DNA from: Verrucomicrobiota bacterium | GTDB lineage: Bacteria > Verrucomicrobiota > Verrucomicrobiia > Chthoniobacterales > UBA10450 | Assembly: GCA_003217835.1 (NCBI GenBank) | Contig: QHMQ01000016.1 | Span: forward strand, 1-7,345 | Reading direction: 5' to 3' | DNA length: 7,345 nucleotides | Part shown: piece by piece, positions 1 through 6,517 of the stretch | Position numbering within the stretch: position 1 is the first letter of the stretch | Layout: the number at the start of each line of letters is the position of its first letter | The notes under the pieces: generated by a model | Database searches by the model: none | What the model was told of the DNA's origin: nothing | Seen by the model: the letters and a program-made list of their open reading frames with translations, nothing else | Program-made: the position numbers and the translations under genes

Positions 1-30
1 CACGCCGCCGGTGATGAAAATGTATTTCAT
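1..30 (-). CDS. pyrG: CTP synthase, N-terminal start only (runs off the left edge)
   Basis: Reading leftwards from an ATG at 30-28, the ten codons in the window give MKYIFITGGV. This matches the strongly conserved start of CTP synthase, where the sequence continues into the ATP-binding loop. CTP synthase aminates UTP to CTP in the cytoplasm using glutamine and ATP. The ATG overlaps the kdsB stop codon as ATGA, so translation is probably coupled to kdsB. The context supports the call, because KdsB consumes CTP to activate Kdo and kdsB-pyrG neighbours are known in other Gram-negatives. Only ten residues are visible, so the identity rests on this short motif plus context. The length and integrity of the gene cannot be judged. 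Confidence 0.8.
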   Translation of the reverse strand, partial: MKYIFITGGV

Positions 31-776
31 GAGAGCGTGCTCCCTTTGGCGCGAGCGAGTTTTTGCTCCAGCGCTAATGCGTCCTCGGGCGTGTCCACGC
101 CGGGCGATCCATGTTTCGTGACGAGCACATGAACCTTTACACCTTTTTCAAGCGCGCGCAATTGCTCGAGCGATTCCGCGTGCTCCAGAGCCGTCGGCTT
201 CCATTTTACAAATTGTAGCAGCGTCTCGCGGCGAAATCCGTAGATACCCTGATGACGAAGATAATTTTTGCGTGAAAGTTGGCGTAGGAACGGAATCGCA
301 GCGCGAGAAAAATAGAGGGCGCGCCCCATAAGATCGACAACAACCTTCACCTGGTGCGGGGAAGACGCTTCCGCGGGATCGTCGAACGGATGTGCTGCCG
401 TGACGATGTCGATTTTGCGATCCGATCGCAGTTTTTCAACGAGTCTGTCGATCAAGCGCGGATCGACTAACGGCTCGTCGCCTTGAATATTAATTATGAA
501 CGCGAATTGTTTCGCTTTGCGGGCGACTTCCGCGATTCGATCGGTCCCGCTTTGATGACGCGGCGAGGTCAGCGCGATTTGTGCGCCCCAGCCAAACGCC
601 GCATTTGCGATGCGCATATCGTCGGTCGCGATGATAAGAGAATCCAATTTTTTGGCGCGTCGGCAACGTTCCCAAACGTGGCGGAGAAGTGGCTTTCCAG
701 CAATGAGATACAATGGTTTACCCGGAAAACGCGTGGATCCAAAGCGCGCGGGAATAATTCCGGCTGCCTTATTCAT
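27..776 (-). CDS. kdsB: 3-deoxy-manno-octulosonate cytidylyltransferase (CMP-Kdo synthetase)
   Basis: This enzyme activates Kdo with CTP to form CMP-Kdo, the donor for the LPS inner core, in the cytoplasm. From the ATG at 776 the protein is 249 residues, close to the roughly 250 usual for KdsB. Visible motifs are the N-terminal nucleotide loop IIPARFGSTRFPGKPL (residues 7-22), the TDD turn (51-53), SGTDR (76-80), NIQGDEP with the metal-site Asp (96-102), HQGIYGFRRETL (175-186), LEHAESLEQLRALE (197-210) and PGVDTPEDAL (225-234). An in-frame TTG at 791 would add five residues, but the ATG fits the family better. Neither start has a clear Shine-Dalgarno. The gene overlaps the gmhB stop by 8 bases and the pyrG start by 4, so it sits inside a tightly packed operon. 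All expected core motifs are present. Confidence 0.95.
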   Translation of the reverse strand: MNKAAGIIPARFGSTRFPGKPLYLIAGKPLLRHVWERCRRAKKLDSLIIATDDMRIANAAFGWGAQIALTSPRHQSGTDRIAEVARKAKQFAFIINIQGDEPLVDPRLIDRLVEKLRSDRKIDIVTAAHPFDDPAEASSPHQVKVVVDLMGRALYFSRAAIPFLRQLSRKNYLRHQGIYGFRRETLLQFVKWKPTALEHAESLEQLRALEKGVKVHVLVTKHGSPGVDTPEDALALEQKLARAKGSTLS

Positions 777-1308
777 TTGCAAGATCGACAATTATCTTCG
801 CAGCTGCAGCCAGGTCAGGAGTGACCCAATCCGCGACGGTGCCAGTCGTGTCGCGATCGAATCCAGTCTGAACACGAATTGTGCGTGCGCCGGCGTTACG
901 ACCGCACTCCGCGTCGATCTCTTTGTCACCAATAAAAAACGAACGGGACCGATCGATCCGATGCTCTCGGCTGGCTTGCAAGATCATTCCCGGCGCCGGT
1001 TTGCGCCAACTGGAATGCTGGCCGGGAACATCGGGACAAAAATAAGTTGCCTCAATTAGATCCGGTCCGAGCTCACGGAGCACCTTCTCCTCGACCGCGC
1101 GATACTGGTCCATCGTGATAAGTCCGCGTCCGATCCCGCTTTGGTTCGTGATGATAATGAGTTTGAAGCCCGCGGCTTTCAATCGGCCTAATGCTTCCGG
1201 GACGCCGGGAAAAATCCGAACCTGTTTCGGATTCGAACAATAATCGGCATCCTGCATGATGGTCCCGTCGCGGTCGACAAAGACGGCGGGGAACAATTTG
1301 TCAGCCAC
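769..1308 (-). CDS. gmhB: D-glycero-D-manno-heptose-1,7-bisphosphate 7-phosphatase (HAD family)
   Basis: GmhB removes the 7-phosphate from heptose bisphosphate, the step after the HldE1 kinase in ADP-heptose synthesis. HAD motifs are intact, numbered from the chosen start: FVDRDGT with D12 and D14, ITNQSG (T54), RKPAPGM (K103) and FIGDKEIDAECGRNAG (D128, D132). I chose the GTG at 1308 because GAGGAG lies 7 bases upstream. It gives 179 residues and begins just before the DRDGT strand, as is usual. An upstream ATG at 1344 (191 residues) is in frame but has no good ribosome site and would overlap hldE1 by 44 bases. The zinc loop before RKP is odd: the family pattern CxH...CxC reads C91-P-D93 ... 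S99-S-W101 here, so three of four ligands are gone. A related HAD sugar phosphatase is possible, but the neighbours favour GmhB. Confidence 0.9.
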   Translation of the reverse strand: MADKLFPAVFVDRDGTIMQDADYCSNPKQVRIFPGVPEALGRLKAAGFKLIIITNQSGIGRGLITMDQYRAVEEKVLRELGPDLIEATYFCPDVPGQHSSWRKPAPGMILQASREHRIDRSRSFFIGDKEIDAECGRNAGARTIRVQTGFDRDTTGTVADWVTPDLAAAAKIIVDLANE

Positions 1309-2314
1309 GCTCGGGCTCCTCGCGAAAACTTGAGACAAGTTCATCTCTGGTCACAGTCGCTGTCCCAAGTTTGCTAACGACAATGGCGCTTCCGTGATTG
1401 GCGATTTCGGCGGCTTCACTCGGCGTTCCCTCGCAAGCGAGCGCGAGCGTAAAAAGCGCAATCGCGGTATCGCCCGCGCCTGAAACATCGAAGACCTGGC
1501 GTTCCTTGGTCGGGATATAGTGCGGCGCTTTATTCCCTTGGAAAAGCATCATGCCGTGTTCGCCGAGCGTGACGAGGAGATACTTCGTCTCCCATTTTTT
1601 GAGTAGGGTTTCGCCCGCGCGCCTAAGATCGACATCGTCCGCTGGCGATTCATCCGGATCGCGCCAGGGAATGCCAGCCGCGAGAAAGGCTTCGGTACGA
1701 TTCGGTTTCACTACCGTCATTCCGCGCCAATCGACAGAATGTCCAGGATTCGGATCAGCCGCTACGATCTTAGCGGCGGCGCGCGCGTCGCATGCAATTG
1801 GTGTAACGAGATCAGTTGTCAGGAAGCCTTTACCATAATCTTCAAAGATGATCGCGTCGGTTTCCGGAAGTTTATCTCGAATCGCAGCGACGACTCTTTC
1901 AATTTGGGCAGGCGACGGGCCGACAAGCTGCTCGCGATCAACACGAACGACTTGCTGATGGCGGGCGATGATGCGGGTTTTGACGATGGTGCAAAACGCC
2001 TCGTCCTCGATCGCATTGGAGATATCGATCTTTTTATCAGCCAGCAAATCGCGAAGCTGTCGGCCACTGCGGTCTTTTCCGAACAAGCCGACAACCGCGA
2101 CGCGATCGATAAACTCGCGGAGATTGCGCGCAACATTGGCGGCGCCTCCCGGAAAAAATGACTCGCCGGTTACCTCAACCACCGGTACGGGCGCCTCCGG
2201 CGAGATGCGTGCCACTTTTCCCCAAACGAATTCGTCCAGCATCAAATCGCCAATCACGATTATTCGCTTGGAGGGCGCGCGGTCGAGAATCTGCTGAAGC
2301 CGTGTCAATTTCAT
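1301..2314 (-). CDS. hldE1 (rfaE1): D-glycero-beta-D-manno-heptose-7-phosphate kinase (stand-alone HldE1 domain)
   Basis: This PfkB/ribokinase-family enzyme phosphorylates heptose-7-phosphate at C1 for ADP-heptose and LPS inner-core synthesis. The 337 residues correspond to the kinase half of the E. coli HldE fusion. Visible motifs are VIGDLMLDEFVWG (19-32), RISPEAPVPVVEV (36-48), the substrate loop FFPGGAANVARNL (53-65), FEDYGKG (157-163), VVKPNRTEA (201-209), LVTLGEHGM (247-255) and the C-terminal signature DVSGAGDT (276-283) with catalytic Asp282. The nucleotidyltransferase half is absent, so a separate hldE2 gene is expected elsewhere. The ATG at 2314 is the first of the leftward operon, and no Shine-Dalgarno is seen in the AT-rich bases before it. 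The 3' end carries the ribosome site and start of gmhB, overlapping it by 8 bases. Confidence 0.94.
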   Translation of the reverse strand: MKLTRLQQILDRAPSKRIIVIGDLMLDEFVWGKVARISPEAPVPVVEVTGESFFPGGAANVARNLREFIDRVAVVGLFGKDRSGRQLRDLLADKKIDISNAIEDEAFCTIVKTRIIARHQQVVRVDREQLVGPSPAQIERVVAAIRDKLPETDAIIFEDYGKGFLTTDLVTPIACDARAAAKIVAADPNPGHSVDWRGMTVVKPNRTEAFLAAGIPWRDPDESPADDVDLRRAGETLLKKWETKYLLVTLGEHGMMLFQGNKAPHYIPTKERQVFDVSGAGDTAIALFTLALACEGTPSEAAEIANHGSAIVVSKLGTATVTRDELVSSFREEPERG

Positions 2315-2470
2315 AAAAAATGTGAATGGCGATGCCGCCGAGGGAGAGAATTAGTTCGATTCAGGGGAGTCAAAATATTGGAGGTCGGGATTGTGCCCAG
2401 CGTGGGTTCTGCTTAAGGTTGCTTCCATTAATCCTGAATACGAACACGAAATCAACAGTCGAAGCTCCCA
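2315..2470. promoter_or_regulatory. Divergent intergenic spacer between hldE1 and the exported-protein gene
   Basis: These 156 bases separate two divergent genes, so promoters for both directions should lie here. On the minus strand TTGACT (2373-2368) is a good -35-like hexamer, but the hexamer 17 bases on is a poor -10 (TTCTCT). On the plus strand TTGTGC (2391-2396) is followed after 17 bases by TAAGGT (2414-2419), also weak. No clear operator, riboswitch or strong hairpin was found. The promoter function is inferred from gene layout more than from sequence. Confidence 0.3.
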
Positions 2471-3271
2471 ATGATTCCGTTCCCTAAATATTTGAAGCTA
2501 AGTGCAATCGCCGCGAGTGGCCTGATCCTGTGCGCTCAGGGCGCCCAAGTCCCGCAGCATATCGATATCAAACAATTGTCGAAAACGGTGGAAGATGTAG
2601 TCGTTCCGCTGCCGAATGAAATCTTCGGCGCCCTGAACAAGCTGGGCGCGGTAAACTGGAAGGAACACGTCCGCAGCGATAAGGGAACGAATTTTACCGA
2701 ACGGCCGCGCATCGCCCTTTTGCTTGGGACAGTGATTGCTGATGGTTTCATTGCGGTGCAAGCGGAAGATGCACCGACGGTAAAGGAAATCGGGCAACGC
2801 GTCCTGACACTGGCCAAGGGAATTGGCGTGGGGAATTCAATTACGCCGCACGCTAAAGCCATCATCGAAGCAGCCGACAAGCGAAATTGGGACGGTGTGC
2901 GACAGGAACTCGATCGGACACAGAATAGCGTGCAGCAGGCGATGAACGAAGTGCATGACGAAAAACTGTCGCAGCTCGTTAGCTTGGGCGGTTGGTTGCG
3001 CGGCACGGAAGTGTTGACATCAGTTGTGTCTAAGCATTTTTCCGCCGATGGCGCCGAGCTGCTGCATCAACCGGACCTGCTTTCATATTTTCAAACCAGA
3101 CTGCAGGCGATGCCTGAATTTAACGTCCCAATCATCCGCGAAATTGAGAACGCTCTTGGCCAGGTGAAGCCTTTAATCGACGTGGGCAAGGCACGAATTC
3201 CTCCGGAATCGGTGAAGAAAATCAATGAGATCACGACCCGGCTGGGCGGCGGCATCACCACCAGAGATTAA
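2471..3271 (+). CDS. Exported protein of unknown function (266 aa)
   Basis: I do not recognise this protein. It begins with a basic, hydrophobic leader (K6 and K9, then hydrophobic residues 10-21) ending in a possible signal-peptidase site after AQG (22-24), so export to the periplasm or outer surface is likely. Cys21 is not preceded by a proper lipobox, so I do not call it a lipoprotein. The mature part looks largely alpha-helical, with no further membrane segment and no cysteine pairs. It contains helices such as TVKEIGQRVLTLAKGIGVG (about 103-121) and repeated amphipathic stretches to the C-terminus. The ATG at 2471 is preceded by only a weak GAAG. The next gene begins nine bases after the stop and also encodes an exported protein, suggesting a two-gene unit. 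No catalytic motif is apparent. Confidence 0.8.
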   Translation: MIPFPKYLKLSAIAASGLILCAQGAQVPQHIDIKQLSKTVEDVVVPLPNEIFGALNKLGAVNWKEHVRSDKGTNFTERPRIALLLGTVIADGFIAVQAEDAPTVKEIGQRVLTLAKGIGVGNSITPHAKAIIEAADKRNWDGVRQELDRTQNSVQQAMNEVHDEKLSQLVSLGGWLRGTEVLTSVVSKHFSADGAELLHQPDLLSYFQTRLQAMPEFNVPIIREIENALGQVKPLIDVGKARIPPESVKKINEITTRLGGGITTRD

Positions 3272-3280
3272 CAACCGTTG

Positions 3281-3730
3281 ATGAATGCCTCGGTGAAAGT
3301 TCTCTTACGCGGAAGCTCTCTGCTGGCAGCGCTAATCGTGCTGCATCCGACGGTTTTTGCTTCGGTTGATGACGCGCAGTCATTTGCTCTTCAAGCTGCG
3401 GAACCTTACGTGAAAGAGGGTTTTCAGGTGCGTGAAGATTACTGGGGAGGCGACCTCGGTTCGGGAGAGAAAAAAGCGGTGCGGCAGCAATTATTTAAGG
3501 GCAACGAATACTGGTTCTGGTTGGGCACGGAGGTGGAACGGGCGAAAATTTCCGTGCATATTTATGATTCCGACGGAAAGCTCGCTGAAGAGCCAGATGG
3601 ATGGCAAAAGGGTCACTTCGCGGCCGCCCACGTCATTCCAAAAACAACCGGCAGCTATTTTGTAATCGTTAACATCGAAGAATCGCCAGAGGAACGGACC
3701 CATTGGGCGCTGGTGTATGGTTTCCGATAA
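3281..3730 (+). CDS. Small exported protein of unknown function, possible beta-sandwich domain (149 aa)
   Basis: No family is recognised with confidence. The N-terminus is a clear signal peptide: K6 and R10, a hydrophobic core (residues 13-21) and a likely cleavage site after TVFA (24-27). The rest looks beta-rich. Segments such as GNEYWFWLGTEV, ISVHIYDSDGKL and TTGSYFVIVNIEES resemble the strand pattern of bacterial pre-peptidase C-terminal (PPC-like) sandwich domains, where a ligand or folding role is common. That likeness is my inference only. I chose the ATG at 3281, since the in-frame TTG three bases earlier adds just one residue. No Shine-Dalgarno is visible. The start lies nine bases after the preceding stop, so co-transcription with the 266-residue exported protein is likely. 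Confidence 0.78.
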   Translation: MNASVKVLLRGSSLLAALIVLHPTVFASVDDAQSFALQAAEPYVKEGFQVREDYWGGDLGSGEKKAVRQQLFKGNEYWFWLGTEVERAKISVHIYDSDGKLAEEPDGWQKGHFAAAHVIPKTTGSYFVIVNIEESPEERTHWALVYGFR

Positions 3731-3737
3731 GAGAGAT

Positions 3738-3788
3738 GTGGCATAAGGCCTTCCAGCCGGTGTCTTCATTGGCCAATGCCAATGCCAC
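3738..3788. repeat. Imperfect inverted repeat in the spacer before phoH
   Basis: GTGGCAT at 3738-3744 is the exact reverse complement of ATGCCAC at 3782-3788. The left arm is followed by a palindromic AAGGCCTT (3745-3752), and the right arm is part of a GCCAAT tandem pair (3772-3783). The arms could form a long-loop hairpin in the 66-base gap between the small exported-protein gene and phoH. No T-run follows, so it is not a standard terminator. A regulatory or mRNA-processing role is possible, but it may be chance. Confidence 0.3.
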
Positions 3789-3796
3789 TCTGATTA

Positions 3797-4771
3797 ATGA
3801 TTGAAACGCGTACTTTGCAGTTTGAGAGTCCGCGCGCCTTGCAATCGCTCTATGCAAACGATCTTAAGCTCTTGAAAAGTCTCGAAGATTCCCTCGGAGT
3901 GAAGGTAACCACTCGGGAAGGTTGGGTGAAATTGGAGGGGGAACCGAGCCGAGTCGACAAAGCGCAGCATGTCTTCGATCAACTCGAGAAGGCGCGTCAA
4001 AAAGGTGTCGACATTCAAAAACACGAATTTAATTATGCTCTGAATTCCGTGAACGAAGCGCGCGAAGAAGATCTCGGCGATCTGGCCTCGATCAAGATTG
4101 TGACTTCGCCGCGCAAGTCGCCGATCATCGCGCGATCCGGCGGGCAACGCAATTATGTCGAAGCAATTCAGAAACACGACATCGTTTTTGGAATCGGACC
4201 GGCTGGCACCGGCAAAACTTACCTTGCGGTAGCGATGGCCGTGGCCGCCTTAAGAAAGGAACAGGTCACGCGCATCATTTTGACGAGACCCGCCGTGGAA
4301 GCCGGCGAAGCTCTGGGATTTCTCCCAGGAGAACTTGAACAAAAGATCATGCCGTACTTGCGACCGCTTTATGATGCGTTGCGCGATATGCTCGAGCCGG
4401 AGGAGATTGAGCGCTCGTTGGCGCGGCAAATCATCGAAGTCGCGCCGCTCGCCTACATGCGTGGCCGCACCTTGAATCACGCCTTTGTCATTCTCGATGA
4501 GGCCCAAAACACGACGACCGAGCAAATGTTCATGATGCTGACCCGCATCGGTCCTCATTCCAAGTGCGTGATCACCGGGGATGTAACGCAAATCGATCTC
4601 CCAGCGAACAAGCGCTCTGGTGTGGTTGAGGCATTGCAGGCCTTGAAAACTGTTCCCGGAATCGCGACTGTATATTTCACGGAGCGCGACGTGGTGCGGC
4701 ATGAACTGGTGCGCTCCATTATCAGTGCTTACCAGCAGCATCGATCACCTGCACCGGCCTCACGTAAGTAA
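3797..4771 (+). CDS. phoH (ybeZ): PhoH-like ATPase (PhoL/YbeZ type)
   Basis: This is a cytoplasmic P-loop ATPase of the PhoH family, linked in other bacteria to RNA metabolism and ribosome maturation, usually next to ybeY. Its 324 residues are typical. The N-terminal part (about 1-105) has the small KH-like fold region of the family. The ATPase core carries Walker A GPAGTGKT (134-141), the conserved TRPAVEAGEALGFLPG (163-178), YMRGRTLNHAFVILDEAQN with Walker B (220-238), and ITGDVTQIDLP (259-269). The start ATG at 3797 lacks a clear Shine-Dalgarno. The stop is five bases before the next ATG, so phoH and pgpH are almost certainly one transcript. The order phoH-pgpH is widely conserved, but ybeY, often the next gene, does not follow here. 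Confidence 0.95.
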   Translation: MIETRTLQFESPRALQSLYANDLKLLKSLEDSLGVKVTTREGWVKLEGEPSRVDKAQHVFDQLEKARQKGVDIQKHEFNYALNSVNEAREEDLGDLASIKIVTSPRKSPIIARSGGQRNYVEAIQKHDIVFGIGPAGTGKTYLAVAMAVAALRKEQVTRIILTRPAVEAGEALGFLPGELEQKIMPYLRPLYDALRDMLEPEEIERSLARQIIEVAPLAYMRGRTLNHAFVILDEAQNTTTEQMFMMLTRIGPHSKCVITGDVTQIDLPANKRSGVVEALQALKTVPGIATVYFTERDVVRHELVRSIISAYQQHRSPAPASRK

Positions 4772-4776
4772 AGGTC

Positions 4777-6417
4777 ATGTTCAATTTCCTAAAACGCGGA
4801 CGCCTCATCAGACGCGGACTGGCCACACGAAAAACTCGCCGGCGACGGCTGCGAAGCGAATTGATGCGCCATCTCGAATACGCGCCGCATAGCAAAGCGC
4901 TGATCTTCGCAATCTTCGCTGCTGGCCTGGCCCTTCTCGTTTTCAGCGGTCAACAACCGGAACCGACAAAGAATTTCGTAATCGCATTGCTGGTCTTGGC
5001 GACCGCCATTACTCAGCTCTGGATCAATCAACCAAAGAGTTTTTCGCGAAGCTCGCGGATTCTGTTGATTTTCGGCGTCATTCTGGTGCAACTCGTGGTC
5101 ACGAAGCTCTTGTTGGTGATCTGCAACAGTGGCAGTTACCGGCTCCTTACGCCAGAGATGGCCGGGTTAATCACGCCTTATGCCTTCGCTGCACTTGTGC
5201 TAAGTGTGTTGCTCGGGCGTCAGCACGGACTTTACGCGGCATTTTTTGCGAGCCTTTGGAGCAGCGTCCTCTTTGGTCCGATCGACGCGCCTCTCCTGGT
5301 GACCAGTCTGATCAGCGGATTCACCGCAGTCTCTCTCACGCTACAGGTCCGGCGACGCAGCAAGTTAATCCGCGCAGGCATCGGAGTTGGGCTCGCGATC
5401 TGGTTGCTATCGCTCACGTTTGGTCTGATCGGTCCGATCAATCTGTTTTCGCCAGTCGCAAATGATTGGGGGATGATCGGCTTCCAGAGCGCGCTGGCTA
5501 TCGGTAATGGAATGTTGACCGCTACGCTGGTTGGCGGCGTGTTACCGATGCTCGAGCAGCTGTTTGGGATCACGACTGATATTTCCTGGCTGGAAGCTTC
5601 CGATCTTAACCATCCGTTGCTGCGCCGGATGACGATCGAGGCGCCGGGCACCTATCATCACAGCTTGGTCGTAGCCAATCTGGCTGAAGCGGCCGCGGAA
5701 GCCGTCGGTGCGAACGCGACGCTTTGCCGCGTCTGTTCATATTTTCATGATGTTGGCAAATTGATTAAACCGGAATACTTCACCGAAAACATGAGCTTCG
5801 AGCGCAACCCGCACGATGATCTCGCCCCGACCATGAGCGCGTTGATTATCATCGCGCATGTTAAAGAAGGGGTTGATCTCGCGCTGAAGTATAAACTCCA
5901 TCAACGCATCATCGACATTATTCAGGAACATCACGGCACCTCACTTGTTTATTATTTTTATCAACGCGCCCTTCAACAGCATGAAGACGCGCGCGCCGGC
6001 GGAAAAATCATGAAACTGCGCGAAGACGATATCCCCGATGTGCGGGAGGAGAGTTTTCGTTACAGCGGACCCAAACCGCAGACGAAAGAAAGCGCTATCG
6101 TCAGTCTGGCCGATATGGTGGAAAGCGCCTCCCGCAGTTTGGAAAAACCGACGCCGCAAAAGATCGAATCGCTCGTGAATGAGCTCATCGAGGAGCGGAT
6201 CATGGATCGACAATTGGACGAATGCGATCTAACTCTCGCCGAGCTCAAAGTGATTGCCGAACGCTTCCGCTTCACACTCATGATGATGTTGCACAGCCGA
6301 ATCGCCTATCCAAAGCACCGGTCGAAGACGGCTGTGCCACGCGAGGAACCTTTGCGTCCGGATGTGATGGCAGAGACGCGAAAACCCGAGACTGCTCCAC
6401 CGGTTTCAGCCGCGTAA
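4777..6417 (+). CDS. pgpH (yqfF): Membrane HD-domain phosphohydrolase, PgpH/YqfF family (probable c-di-AMP phosphodiesterase)
   Basis: In Firmicutes the family hydrolyses c-di-AMP at the inner face of the membrane, and I infer the same chemistry here. The 546 residues comprise a basic cytoplasmic N-terminus (1-38), a first membrane helix (about 40-57), then a 7TM block (about 65-257). An HD domain follows, starting near WLEASDLNHPLLRRM (271-285). The expected metal ligands all seem present: H295 in GTYHHS, H324-D325 in YFHDVGK, H361, H385-H386 and D446 in SLADMVES. A charged, proline-rich tail closes the protein (about 515-546). Only about eight residues separate helix 1 from the 7TM block, so the roughly 200-residue extracellular 7TMR-HDED domain of Firmicute members is missing, which explains the short length. 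AAAGG precedes the ATG by only two bases. It forms an operon with phoH. Confidence 0.93.
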   Translation: MFNFLKRGRLIRRGLATRKTRRRRLRSELMRHLEYAPHSKALIFAIFAAGLALLVFSGQQPEPTKNFVIALLVLATAITQLWINQPKSFSRSSRILLIFGVILVQLVVTKLLLVICNSGSYRLLTPEMAGLITPYAFAALVLSVLLGRQHGLYAAFFASLWSSVLFGPIDAPLLVTSLISGFTAVSLTLQVRRRSKLIRAGIGVGLAIWLLSLTFGLIGPINLFSPVANDWGMIGFQSALAIGNGMLTATLVGGVLPMLEQLFGITTDISWLEASDLNHPLLRRMTIEAPGTYHHSLVVANLAEAAAEAVGANATLCRVCSYFHDVGKLIKPEYFTENMSFERNPHDDLAPTMSALIIIAHVKEGVDLALKYKLHQRIIDIIQEHHGTSLVYYFYQRALQQHEDARAGGKIMKLREDDIPDVREESFRYSGPKPQTKESAIVSLADMVESASRSLEKPTPQKIESLVNELIEERIMDRQLDECDLTLAELKVIAERFRFTLMMMLHSRIAYPKHRSKTAVPREEPLRPDVMAETRKPETAPPVSAA

Positions 6418-6419
6418 AA

Positions 6420-6507
6420 TGTAGAGGCGTTTGTATCAAACGCCTGTTTTGTTTTGCTCCGGCGCTGACTCCGAAAGCTTTCTCGAGTCGAGACAAGCGC
6501 CGCTACA
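6420..6507. repeat. 88-base element with imperfect 15-base inverted ends (REP/MITE-like)
   Basis: The left end TGTAGAGGCGTTTGT (6420-6434) matches the reverse complement of the right end ACAAGCGCCGCTACA (6493-6507) at 13 of 15 positions. One of the two mismatches is a G-U wobble in RNA. Inside lie the terminator hairpin at the left end and a second hairpin at 6477-6498, where GCTTTCTCGA pairs with TCGAGACAAGC with one bulged C. The element fills nearly all of the space between the convergent pgpH and S74-domain genes and has no coding potential. GTAG(C/A)GGCG-type ends remind me of dispersed intergenic palindromes in verrucomicrobial genomes, but only one copy is in view, so the repeat status is inferred. 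Confidence 0.55.
6425..6455 (+). terminator. Rho-independent terminator after pgpH
   Basis: Eight bases after the pgpH stop, AGGCGTTTG (6425-6433) and CAAACGCCT (6437-6445) form a perfect 9-bp stem with a three-base TAT loop, followed by GTTTTGTTTT. This is a textbook intrinsic terminator for the phoH-pgpH transcript. The same hairpin is the left end of the inverted-repeat element at 6420-6507, so the terminator may have been supplied by that element. Confidence 0.85.
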
Positions 6508-6517
6508 TCAAAGTGGT

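Noticed and set aside
776..791. Longer kdsB start at TTG 791
   Set aside because: It adds five residues with no homology expected and no ribosome site. The ATG at 776 gives the usual N-terminus just ahead of IIPAR.
1739..2161. A 140-codon plus-strand open frame inside hldE1
   Set aside because: It is the complement of a clearly conserved PfkB kinase and shows no independent motif or ribosome site.
2345..2373. Sigma-70-type promoter TTGACT/TTCTCT for hldE1
   Set aside because: The -10 hexamer matches only two of six consensus bases, so I did not list it as a separate promoter.
2471..2550. Lipoprotein signal in the 266-residue exported protein
   Set aside because: Cys21 is preceded by LIL rather than a lipobox with a small residue at -1. 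A signal-peptidase I site is more plausible.
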